A DNA stretch of 13,019 nt from JAAYXU01 sp050942555 (GTDB lineage Bacteria > Bacillota > Clostridia > Christensenellales > UMGS416). Positions within the stretch are counted from its first letter, which is position 1, and every line of letters starts with the position of its first letter. The stretch spans positions 1 to 13,019 of the forward strand of contig JBMNNN010000039.1 of assembly GCA_050942555.1 (NCBI GenBank), read 5' to 3'. Below, one piece after another: positions 1-6,455 of this stretch. The notes beneath the pieces are model-generated. The model searched no databases. It saw only the letters and a list, made by a program, of their open reading frames with translations, and was not told the DNA's origin. A program made the position numbers and the translations under genes.

Positions 1-419
1 CGCTGGCGGGGCTGCTGCACGATATCGACTACGAGCAGACGGCCCAGGACCCGGCGCGGCACGGCCTTGTCGCCGGGGAGATGCTCCGGGAAGCGGGGCT
101 TGACGAGGAAATCGTGCACGCGGTCATGGCCCATAACCCTGCCAACGGCGCGCAGGGCGACAAGCTCATCGACCATGCGCTCTACTGCGCGGATCCGGTG
201 ACCGGGCTGATTACCGCCTGCGCGCTGGTCCGGCCCAGCAAGCAGATCGCCGACGTGGCGGTATCGTCGGTCAGGAAGAAATTTAAGGATCCCTCCTTCG
301 CACGCGGAGCAAGCCGCGAGCAGATCGACGCATGCGCGCGGCTGCCGCTCGAGCGAACCGAATTCATCGAACTGGCCCTTCGGGCCATGAAGGATATCGC
401 AGGGGAGCTGGGACTGTGA
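1..419 (+). CDS. HD-domain phosphohydrolase, 3' part (5' end outside window)
   Basis: The reading frame is open from the window edge (first full codon at base 3) to TGA at 417-419, so only the C-terminal ~138 residues are seen. The visible start, LAGLLHDIDYE, holds the HD pair of an HD/HDIG metal-dependent phosphohydrolase. Further on are a conserved-looking AVMAHN histidine and a HALYCADPVTGL segment, which in these small HD proteins supply further metal or fold residues. Family members are usually about 180-190 residues, so roughly 45 are missing, probably including the first metal histidine. Substrate cannot be told from sequence. The stop overlaps the GTG start of the Nudix gene, so the two are probably translationally coupled, which suggests a role in nucleotide clean-up. 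Confident on the fold, not on the function. Confidence 0.8.
   Translation, partial: LAGLLHDIDYEQTAQDPARHGLVAGEMLREAGLDEEIVHAVMAHNPANGAQGDKLIDHALYCADPVTGLITACALVRPSKQIADVAVSSVRKKFKDPSFARGASREQIDACARLPLERTEFIELALRAMKDIAGELGL
401..407 (+). promoter_or_regulatory. Ribosome binding site fixing the Nudix GTG start
   Basis: AGGGGAG lies 8 nt before GTG at 416. This supports the GTG start rather than an ATG at 332 in the same frame, which would sit deep inside the upstream gene and add about 28 residues unlike a Nudix N-terminus. Confidence 0.7.
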
Positions 420-976
420 GTACCCCGACCGATCTGAACGAGCTGACGCTCGGAGAGGAGCTCAAGTATAAGGGACGCGCTTTTCGCGTCGTGCAGTACC
501 GGATGCGTATGCCCGACGGGCGGGAATCTCTCCGGGATGTGGTCGAATGTCCCAACGCGGTCGCGGTGGTGGCGGTCGACGACGATGCGCGCGTCGTGAT
601 GGTGCGCCAGTTCCGCCGCTCGGCCGATTCGGTGCTGCTCGAGCTGCCCGCCGGGAAGATCGAGCCGGGCGAGAAGCCGTCGGACGCGGCCCGGCGCGAG
701 CTGGAGGAGGAAACCGGCTGTATCGCCCGGGACATGCGCTACCTGTTCGGCGGGCGCGTTTCGCCGGGCTATTCGACCGAGATCGTCCATATTTTCCTCG
801 CCACAGGCCTGGCGACGGGCCGCCCGCATCCCGATGAAAATGAGTTCCTGCATGTGGAGCGCATCCCGCTTGCCGAGCTGATCGAGCGCGTGATGGACGG
901 CGATATCGGCGACGGCAAGACCATCGCGGGTATACTGGCAGCGGCCCGTATACTGGACGCTGATAAGGAGCGCTGA
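416..976 (+). CDS. nudF: Nudix hydrolase, ADP-ribose pyrophosphatase type
   Basis: This 186-residue protein matches the ADP-sugar pyrophosphatase branch of the Nudix family, which splits ADP-ribose to AMP and ribose 5-phosphate in the cytoplasm. A complete Nudix box runs from G80 to C102: G80, E86, then R94-E95-L96-x-E98-E99-x-G101, the divalent metal-binding core. Before it, MVRQFR (63-68) and LELPAGKIE (76-84) are typical of the ADPRase group, as are GGRVSPGYSTE (112-122) and the acidic ENEFLHVERIPL stretch after it. The start is taken as GTG 416, which overlaps the previous stop (GTGA) and has an AGGGGAG site. RNase R begins 3 bp after its stop, so the three genes form one operon around nucleotide and RNA turnover. 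The exact substrate is inferred from motif similarity. Confidence 0.88.
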   Translation: MSTPTDLNELTLGEELKYKGRAFRVVQYRMRMPDGRESLRDVVECPNAVAVVAVDDDARVVMVRQFRRSADSVLLELPAGKIEPGEKPSDAARRELEEETGCIARDMRYLFGGRVSPGYSTEIVHIFLATGLATGRPHPDENEFLHVERIPLAELIERVMDGDIGDGKTIAGILAAARILDADKER

Positions 977-979
977 GTT

Positions 980-3082
980 ATGGAGCAACAGATTGAGAAA
1001 GCACTGCTGAGCTGGCAGGGGCGGCCGCCCGGAGACTCCGAGCTGGCCGATGCGCTTGACCCGCCCGACCGCGCGGAATTTTACGATCTGCTTGAAAAAA
1101 TGCGCATCGACGGGCGGCTGGTGCGGACCCGGCGGGGCGGGTGGACGCTGCCCCGGCTGATCGGCATGGCCGCCGGAAAGGTGCAACGACACCCGAGAGG
1201 CTACGCGTTCCTCATACAGGACGATCCCGACGAGGAGGATATTTTTATACCCGCCGCGCGGCTGAACGGCGCGATGCACGGCGACCGGGTACTGGTCATG
1301 CTGGGGCGCCGCGAGCGGGGCGACCGCCGCGTCGAGGCAGAGGTGCGCGAGGTGCTCTCCCACGGTCGCTCCCGGATCGTGGGTCTCTTTGAGCAGGGCG
1401 ACGCCGGCGGCTACGTCACGCCCGACGACACGCGCATCGGCATCGATCTGTTCATTCCCCGCCACGCGCAGGGCGGCGCGCTGGGCGGCATGAAAGTCGT
1501 CGCCGAGATTACGCGCTGGCCCGAGGGACAGCGCGGTCCGGCCGGCCGGGTCATCGAGGTGCTGGGACCGGCCACCGACGTGGGGGTCGATATACTCTCC
1601 ATCATACGCGAGATGGAACTTCCCGACCGGTTCCCCGAGCGGGTGCTGCGCGAGGCCAAGCGCATACCGCAGACCGTGCCGCCCGAAGCCGTCGCGGGAC
1701 GCCTGGATTTGCGCGGACAGGTCGTATTTACGATCGATGGCGCCGACGCGAAGGATCTCGACGACGCGGTTTCGATCGAGCCTCTATCGGGGGGCGGGTG
1801 GCGGCTGGGCGTGCACATCGCCGACGTATCGAGCTATGTGCGGCCCGGTACGGCGCTCGACGAGGAAGCGTTTGCCCGCGGCACCAGCGTGTATCTTGTG
1901 GACCGCGTGGTGCCGATGCTGCCCGAAGCGCTCAGCAACGGCATCTGTTCGCTGAACCCGGGGGTTGACCGGCTCACGCTGTCGTGCGTCATGGATACTA
2001 GCCCGGACGGCGAGGTAAAGGACTTCACCGTGTCACCGAGCGTGATCCGCAGCGTCGCGCGCATGACATACGACGACGTGAACCGGGTGCTGGACGAGGA
2101 TCCCGGCGCCTGCCGGGAGTATGACGCGCTGGTTCCGCACTTTACCGAAATGGCGCGTCTGGCCCAGGCGCTCAATGCCCGCCGTATGCGCCGGGGCAGC
2201 CTGGAGCTGGATATCGACGAGGCGTATATCGAGGTGGACGACGAGGGGAAACCCGTCAACATCACGCCCCGGGAGCGGGGCGCGTCCCACCGGATGATCG
2301 AGGAGTTCATGCTGTGCGCCAACGAGACGGTGGCGGCATGGCTGTCGAATATGGAAATGCCCGCCGTATACCGCATACACGAGCAGCCCGACCCCGACAA
2401 GATGGAGGAGCTCGCGCTGTTTGCGGAATTTCTCGGCTGCCGTTTGAGTGCGCGGCCCAGCGCGGTGCGGCCCGGGGACCTTCAGGCGCTGCTGCGCTCC
2501 GCCCAGAACACGCCTGAGGAAAACATACTGGGCCGCATCGTGCTGCGCAGCATGCGCAAGGCGCGCTACAGCCCCGAGAACAAGGGGCATTTCGGGCTTG
2601 CGGCGACCGACTACTGCCATTTCACCTCTCCGATACGCCGCTACCCCGACCTTTTCGTGCACAGGGTGGTTCACGCGGTGCTTGCGGGTTCGGTCACCGC
2701 TTCCTGGCTCAGGGAGTATACCGCGCGCGCGGCCGAGGTCGCGCGGCAGAGCTCCGAGCGCGAGATCGCTGCGCAGGAAGCCGAGCGGGCCGCCGACGAC
2801 CTCAAGATGACCGAATACATGAGCAGGCACGTCGGAGAGGTGTTCGACGGCATCATATCGGGCGTTACGGAGTTCGGGCTGTTCGTGGAGCTTCCCTCCA
2901 CGATCGAGGGGCTGGTGCGCATGTCCAGCCTGGACGACGACTACTACGTATACGACGAAAAGCGCTACTGCCTGATCGGGCGGCGCACCCGGCGCACGTA
3001 CCGGCTGGGCGATCCGGTTCAGGTCGAGTGCATGGGGACCGACCTGGCGCAGCGGCGGATCGAGTTCGAGATGGCCGACTGA
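980..3082 (+). CDS. rnr: Ribonuclease R (3'-5' exoribonuclease, RNB family)
   Basis: RNase R degrades structured RNA processively from the 3' end. The 700-residue product shows an N-terminal winged-helix-like region (about 15-60), two cold-shock/OB segments (about 65-195), the RNB catalytic domain (about 235-565) and a C-terminal S1 domain (about 619-700). The catalytic signature FTIDGADAKDLDDAV contains D253, D259, D261 and D262, spaced like the four metal-binding aspartates of RNase II/R. FGLAATDYCHFTSPIRRYPD is the RNB signature near the end of the domain. AAGGAG (965-970) lies 9 nt before the ATG. The protein stops right after the S1 domain and lacks the lysine-rich tail of E. coli and B. 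subtilis RNase R, which explains its short length (about 780-810 in those species). smpB and tmRNA, often nearby in Firmicutes, are not in the window. Confidence 0.95.
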   Translation: MEQQIEKALLSWQGRPPGDSELADALDPPDRAEFYDLLEKMRIDGRLVRTRRGGWTLPRLIGMAAGKVQRHPRGYAFLIQDDPDEEDIFIPAARLNGAMHGDRVLVMLGRRERGDRRVEAEVREVLSHGRSRIVGLFEQGDAGGYVTPDDTRIGIDLFIPRHAQGGALGGMKVVAEITRWPEGQRGPAGRVIEVLGPATDVGVDILSIIREMELPDRFPERVLREAKRIPQTVPPEAVAGRLDLRGQVVFTIDGADAKDLDDAVSIEPLSGGGWRLGVHIADVSSYVRPGTALDEEAFARGTSVYLVDRVVPMLPEALSNGICSLNPGVDRLTLSCVMDTSPDGEVKDFTVSPSVIRSVARMTYDDVNRVLDEDPGACREYDALVPHFTEMARLAQALNARRMRRGSLELDIDEAYIEVDDEGKPVNITPRERGASHRMIEEFMLCANETVAAWLSNMEMPAVYRIHEQPDPDKMEELALFAEFLGCRLSARPSAVRPGDLQALLRSAQNTPEENILGRIVLRSMRKARYSPENKGHFGLAATDYCHFTSPIRRYPDLFVHRVVHAVLAGSVTASWLREYTARAAEVARQSSEREIAAQEAERAADDLKMTEYMSRHVGEVFDGIISGVTEFGLFVELPSTIEGLVRMSSLDDDYYVYDEKRYCLIGRRTRRTYRLGDPVQVECMGTDLAQRRIEFEMAD

Positions 3083-3093
3083 CCCGTAGAAAA

Positions 3094-3113
3094 GGCCGGG
3101 GCTTTCCCCGGCC
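3094..3113 (+). terminator. GC hairpin after rnr, possible terminator
   Basis: A perfect 8-bp stem, GGCCGGGG / CCCCGGCC, with loop CTTT starts 12 bp after the rnr stop. No U-run follows directly (the first TTTT is 13 nt further), while AAAA precedes it. As an intrinsic terminator of the plus strand it is therefore atypical. It may also be an mRNA 3'-end stabiliser. Confidence 0.5.
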
Positions 3114-3185
3114 CGCGTCCCTGCTGCCTTTTGTGCTAATGCACTCTGTCCTCCATCTGCGCAAAATCCATTCAGGGTTTTATAT

Positions 3186-3220
3186 CATTCATTATTCGTT
3201 ATTCATCATTCATCGTCATC
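3186..3220. repeat. AT-rich degenerate short tandem tract (ATTCAT-like)
   Basis: The stretch consists of repeated CATTCAT / TATTCGT / TATTCAT / CATTCATCG units and is far more AT-rich than its surroundings. It sits between the rnr hairpin and the walJ promoter. No gene is supported in 3083-3313. Confidence 0.45.
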
Positions 3221-3266
3221 CGGGATGGCGTTATCACAGGATCATCAGATGGCGCATGGCGGCCTC

Positions 3267-3295
3267 TTGCCCAAAACATATTAACAAAGTATAAT
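3267..3295 (+). promoter_or_regulatory. Sigma-A-type promoter of walJ
   Basis: TTGCCC (3267-3272), a 17-nt spacer and a perfect TATAAT (3290-3295) place the transcription start near 3302. This is only a few bases before the Shine-Dalgarno site, giving a very short leader. Confidence 0.7.
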
Positions 3296-3309
3296 ATTCG
3301 ACGGACCGG

Positions 3310-3319
3310 GGAGGTGATC
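3310..3319 (+). promoter_or_regulatory. Near-perfect Shine-Dalgarno of walJ
   Basis: GGAGGTGATC matches the complement of the 16S rRNA 3' end over ten bases. The GTG at 3314 lies inside this site, so it is unlikely to be the actual initiation codon. No ATG, GTG or TTG in frame follows at normal spacing; ACG at 3323 does (8 nt after GGAGG). Confidence 0.65.
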
Positions 3320-4123
3320 GGCACGGGGCTTCGTATTGTATCGCTCTTTTCAGGCAGCAGCGGGAACGCGACGCTGGTTGCGTCGAGCCGGACCGGCGTG
3401 CTGGTAGACGCGGGCGTGGCGGCCAGCCGGATCGCTGCCTCTCTGGATGCGCTGGGAATCGATATCGGCAAGCTGCGCGGCGCGCTCATCACGCACGAGC
3501 ATATCGACCATATCCGGGCGGTGGGCGTCCTGGCCCGGCGCTATGACCTGTCCCTCTATGCGAACGCATCCACCTGGGCCGCGATCGATGGCCTCGGGTG
3601 CGCCGGGAAAATCCCGCAGCGGAACCGCATTGTCATCGAAACAGGCCGCGACTTTTTTATAGGGGATCTGTGCATATCCTCGTTTCCGATATCGCACGAC
3701 TCGGCCGAGCCGGTCGGCTACGTGCTGTGGGGAGAGGGAAAGCAGGCCGCGATCGCCACCGATATGGGGCACATGACCGACGCGGTTCTCAGCCGCCTGC
3801 GCGATTCCGACGCGGTGCTGCTCGAATCCAACCACGATGTGGACATGCTAAAAAACGGGCGCTATCCGGCTGCGCTCAAACGCAGGATACTGGGCCGTCG
3901 CGGGCATCTGTCGAACGCCGCCGCCGCGTCTTCGCTTCCCGGGCTTCTGGCATGCGGGGTGCGCCGCGTAGCGCTGTGCCATATATCTCGGGACAACAAC
4001 ACGCCCGAAGCAGCCTGGCAGGCTGCCTCCGATGCGCTCGAGGCCGCGGGTGCGCGGATTGGCCGGGATATCGACGTATCGCTGACATGGCACGACAGGA
4101 TCGGGGCCGACTGGACGCTATAA
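3314..4123 (+). CDS. walJ: Metallo-beta-lactamase-fold hydrolase, WalJ/YycJ type
   Basis: The protein (269 residues if started at GTG 3314) is a metallo-beta-lactamase-fold hydrolase. The THEHIDH motif (H61, H63, D65, H66), H128 in ISHDS, D150 in IATDMGH, GHLSN (H198) and LCHISRDNN (H223) give the expected two-metal ligands. The start LRIVSLFSGSSGN and the later LLESNHD are typical of WalJ/YycJ, often encoded in the walRK operon and thought to be a 5'-3' exonuclease linking replication and division; walRK is not here. The start is uncertain. GTG 3314 lies within the Shine-Dalgarno, and a start at ACG 3323 (266 residues) would give a more usual N-terminus. A DUF1349 gene follows after 22 bp, probably cotranscribed. 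Confidence 0.88.
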   Translation: MIGTGLRIVSLFSGSSGNATLVASSRTGVLVDAGVAASRIAASLDALGIDIGKLRGALITHEHIDHIRAVGVLARRYDLSLYANASTWAAIDGLGCAGKIPQRNRIVIETGRDFFIGDLCISSFPISHDSAEPVGYVLWGEGKQAAIATDMGHMTDAVLSRLRDSDAVLLESNHDVDMLKNGRYPAALKRRILGRRGHLSNAAAASSLPGLLACGVRRVALCHISRDNNTPEAAWQAASDALEAAGARIGRDIDVSLTWHDRIGADWTL

Positions 4124-4145
4124 AACGACAGCGGGAGGATGCACG

Positions 4146-4760
4146 ATGAAAAACCTGCTCGAATACTTTCTGCGGGATGAGCCAGCCGGGTTCCGGTGGG
4201 CTGCAATGCCCGCGACCTGCACCGACACCGACGGAAGCCTCTGTGTCGTTCCGCCGCCCCATTCGGATTTCATATGTGAGCCCGGCACGGGACGCAAGAA
4301 ACTCGACGCCAGCATCCTGGAGACCCGGATCGGGGGCGATTTCATCGCCCGGGCGCGGGTCAGGCCCGACTTTTCCAGCCCCGGCAACGCGGCGGGAATC
4401 CTCATATACTCCGATGACGACAACTGGGCCAGGATATGCTTCGAGCGGGACGAGCAGGGCCGTGCGGCGGTAACGACCGTCGTGACCCGGGACGGCGTGT
4501 CGGACATCGCGAGCGCTCCCGCTGCTGAGGATGAGAGCGTCTGGCTGCAGCTTATCCGCTGCGGCCCGCTCTTTGATATGCAGCGGTCCGGGGACGGCAT
4601 GGCGTTTGAGAGAATCCGGCGCTTTTCCACGGCTGCGCCCTTTATGCTGTCGCTGGGACTTGTCGTGCTGTGCCCCAACGCGGCGCAGGCCAGCCACCAT
4701 TTTGATTTCTGGGGCCTGATGGAGAGCGCCTCGGAGATGGTAGCAGGGATGGGCGAATAA
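4146..4760 (+). CDS. DUF1349 (concanavalin-like fold) protein
   Basis: This 204-residue protein with no signal peptide or membrane segment resembles DUF1349/YesU-like proteins, which have a concanavalin/glucanase-type beta-sandwich. Visible family features are GNAAGILIYSDDDNWARICFE (starting at 80), where an aspartate/asparagine turn precedes W94 and K/R-x-C-x-E, then VWLQLIR (132-138), the RSGDGMAFE segment, and a C-terminal stretch from L168 to L191 ending HHFDFWGL. GGGAGG (4133-4138) lies 7 nt before the ATG. It follows walJ by 22 bp. The biochemical role of the family is not established; sugar binding is a guess from the fold. The motif match is good but from memory of the family. Confidence 0.75.
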   Translation: MKNLLEYFLRDEPAGFRWAAMPATCTDTDGSLCVVPPPHSDFICEPGTGRKKLDASILETRIGGDFIARARVRPDFSSPGNAAGILIYSDDDNWARICFERDEQGRAAVTTVVTRDGVSDIASAPAAEDESVWLQLIRCGPLFDMQRSGDGMAFERIRRFSTAAPFMLSLGLVVLCPNAAQASHHFDFWGLMESASEMVAGMGE

Positions 4761-4827
4761 AACGCTTCCTTTATGAAAGACAAAAAAAACCGGTATGCTG
4801 CGCATTGCATTGCCGCCTATAGGAGCA

Positions 4828-4850
4828 GGGATGTGATTTTTGGCCATCCC
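4828..4850. promoter_or_regulatory. Inverted repeat in the kinase promoter, possible operator
   Basis: GGGATG (4828-4833) and CATCCC (4845-4850) form a perfect 6-bp inverted repeat with an 11-nt centre. It spans the -35 and spacer of the promoter before the kinase gene, where a bound regulator would affect RNA polymerase. It does not look like the LytTR direct-repeat consensus. Confidence 0.35.
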
Positions 4851-4851
4851 G

Positions 4852-4860
4852 TGGTATAAT
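4852..4860 (+). promoter_or_regulatory. Extended -10 promoter of the kinase-flotillin operon
   Basis: TGG-TATAAT is an extended -10 element (TGn plus a perfect hexamer). The -35 (around 4832-4837) is poor, as is common with extended -10 promoters. Transcription would start near 4867, leaving a leader of about 63 nt before ATG 4930. Confidence 0.65.
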
Positions 4861-4929
4861 GATTCCATGAACGGCGTGAAAAAAGTGAGATTCTTCGGAC
4901 GGCGGGCGCAGCCTTTGCGGAGGTTCAAT

Positions 4930-5781
4930 ATGCGCAAGGCCGCCCAGTCGGTTATTTGGGCGAGCTGGCTGCAGATCGCGGTGGCCGTCGCGCTCGCGGT
5001 GCTGTATTTCATGGGCGAGCCCATCGTTACCGGCGTGCTGATGGCGCTCCTCGTACCGATCATCGCGCTGGGCAACGCGCTGCTCATGCGCAATGCCTGG
5101 GTGATCCTCTCTTTTGAGGAGCAGATGGAGTCGATCGAGCAGACGATGCAGGGCGAGGCGGCGCTGAACCGCAAACTGCGCGCGCAGCGGCACGATTTCG
5201 TCAACCATCTGCAGGTGGTCTATTCGCTGCTGCAGCTGGGCGAGTACAGCGAAGCGGAGGAATACCTCAAGCGGACATATGACGACCTGAAGCAGGTGGG
5301 CGCGCTGCTGCGTACCCGCAACCAGGCCGTCAACGCGCTGCTCGCCGCAAAATCGATGCATGCCGAGCAGCGCCATATCCGCCTCAGCTATTCGATCAGG
5401 GCTGCGCTGAACGAACTTCCGGTCGAGGACTGGCAGCTGTGCCGCGTGCTGGGGAACCTCATCGACAACGCGCTGGACGCGGCTGCCAGCCAGGACGAGC
5501 CCTGTGCAGAGGTATCGCTGTGGGAGGAGCTCGACGCGCTGTGCTTTGCGGTCTCCAACAACGGCCCGCCCATCCCCGCTGAGATCATGGGACGGATATT
5601 TGAGCCGGGCTTTACGACCAAGGGAGACCGCGGCACCGGCATGGGACTTTATATCGTCCGGACGCTGATCGAGCAGTGGGGCGGACGGATTGAAGCCGAG
5701 AGCAACCCGGGCATGACGAAATTTACAGGCCGGATCCCGCTTGTATCGGGACAGGCCATTCAGGATAAACCGTCAAACTGA
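4930..5781 (+). CDS. Two-TM sensor histidine kinase, Spo0B/GHKL type
   Basis: The 283-residue protein has two membrane helices (about 7-27 and 32-53) joined by a turn of only a few residues, so it has no extracellular sensor domain. A Spo0B-type helical domain follows with RHDFVNHLQ (H88, the likely phosphorylated histidine). The ATPase domain has NLIDNALDAA (176-185, N box), NNGPPI (210-215), FEPGFTTKG (224-232) and GTGMGLYIVR (235-244). The start at ATG 4930 is chosen because GCGGAGG (4917-4923) precedes it by 6 nt. The in-frame ATGs at 4840 and 4867 lie upstream of, or at, the predicted transcription start. Kinases of this class commonly pair with LytTR regulators, and one lies at the end of this same gene group (8063). 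The signal is unknown; membrane state is an inference from the topology. Confidence 0.88.
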   Translation: MRKAAQSVIWASWLQIAVAVALAVLYFMGEPIVTGVLMALLVPIIALGNALLMRNAWVILSFEEQMESIEQTMQGEAALNRKLRAQRHDFVNHLQVVYSLLQLGEYSEAEEYLKRTYDDLKQVGALLRTRNQAVNALLAAKSMHAEQRHIRLSYSIRAALNELPVEDWQLCRVLGNLIDNALDAAASQDEPCAEVSLWEELDALCFAVSNNGPPIPAEIMGRIFEPGFTTKGDRGTGMGLYIVRTLIEQWGGRIEAESNPGMTKFTGRIPLVSGQAIQDKPSN

Positions 5782-5870
5782 CATCTCGACGCGATAATGC
5801 GGGATTTCGTGCGCGGACTATGGCAGGCGCGCAGCGCGTACGATATGATGGGATCGGAAAGGACAGGCGG

Positions 5871-5879
5871 AAGGAGGGG
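5871..5879 (+). promoter_or_regulatory. Strong ribosome binding site fixing the nfeD start
   Basis: AAGGAGGGG lies 6-8 nt before ATG 5886 and supports this start over the in-frame ATG at 5820, which has no such site. Confidence 0.75.
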
Positions 5880-5885
5880 AACTGG

Positions 5886-6395
5886 ATGGAGCTTGCTGAA
5901 TTCATCGCCGAAAACTGGCCGGCGATGATATGCCTTGTCGCGGGGCTGGCGCTCATCATATTCGAGATGTTCACGCCGGGTTTCCAGCTGCCCGGAATAC
6001 TGGGCATCGTGCTGCTGCTATTGAGCGTGGTGCTGACAGCCGATACGTTCTCGCAGGCGCTCGTCATGGTACTGGTCATCCTGGCGGTACTGACGGTCGT
6101 GCTGGTCATCGTGATCCGGTCGGCCACGCGCGGGCGGATATTCCGGTCTCCGCTGGTGCTGAAAAGCAAGGCGACCGGGTATCTGTCGGTCGACGACATG
6201 CACTACTATGTGAACAAGACCGGGGTTGCCGCGTCGCTGCTGCGGCCATCGGGCATCGCGGACATCGAGGGCGTCAAGCTGGACGTGGTTACGCAGGGAG
6301 AGTACATCCAGAAGGGAACCGCGATCCGGGTCATCAAGGTGGAAGGCCGCCGCATCGTCGTGGAGGCCGTCAGGGACGAGGCGGCCGAAGGATAG
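5886..6395 (+). CDS. NfeD family membrane protein (short form, flotillin partner)
   Basis: This 169-residue protein has a hydrophobic N-terminal half with about three membrane helices (roughly 11-31, 35-53 and 57-78). A cytoplasmic C-terminal OB-fold domain follows. The domain shows the NfeD core: G113 onward GVAASLLRPSG, then IEGVKLDVVTQGEYIQKGT and IRVIKVEGRRIVV. Length and lack of a protease domain make it the short type (like B. subtilis YqeZ's C-terminal part or YuaF) rather than the long ClpP-fused type. The floA gene follows after 60 bp, the usual pairing; NfeD proteins are thought to assist flotillin assemblies in membrane microdomains. It starts 104 bp after the kinase gene with no clear terminator between, so it is probably in the same transcript. 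Confidence 0.9.
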   Translation: MELAEFIAENWPAMICLVAGLALIIFEMFTPGFQLPGILGIVLLLLSVVLTADTFSQALVMVLVILAVLTVVLVIVIRSATRGRIFRSPLVLKSKATGYLSVDDMHYYVNKTGVAASLLRPSGIADIEGVKLDVVTQGEYIQKGTAIRVIKVEGRRIVVEAVRDEAAEG

Positions 6396-6410
6396 CGGCC
6401 GTAAGCATTT

Positions 6411-6428
6411 GGCCGGGAGCCTCCGGCC
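6411..6428. other. Intercistronic hairpin between nfeD and floA
   Basis: GGCCGG (6411-6416) and CCGGCC (6423-6428) form a 6-bp stem around a 6-nt loop. No U-run follows, so it is unlikely to end transcription. It could shield a processed mRNA end or tune floA expression. It lies 11 nt before the floA ribosome binding site (GGAAAGGGG, 6439-6447). Confidence 0.45.
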
Positions 6429-6455
6429 CGACATTATTGGAAAGGGGTTGTTGTC

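Noticed and set aside
182..1465. A 427-codon open frame on the minus strand
   Set aside because: It lies opposite the HD, Nudix and rnr genes, which have clear motifs. It has a low-complexity Arg/His/Ala-rich translation and no family resemblance, as expected for the antisense of GC-rich genes.
4840..4929. Longer N-terminus for the kinase (ATG 4840 or 4867)
   Set aside because: The first ATG lies before the -10 box and the second coincides with the predicted transcription start; neither has a Shine-Dalgarno, while ATG 4930 does.
3876..5204. A 442-codon open frame on the minus strand
   Set aside because: It runs opposite walJ, the DUF1349 gene and the kinase, crossing their intergenic gaps and the kinase promoter, and has no recognisable domain.
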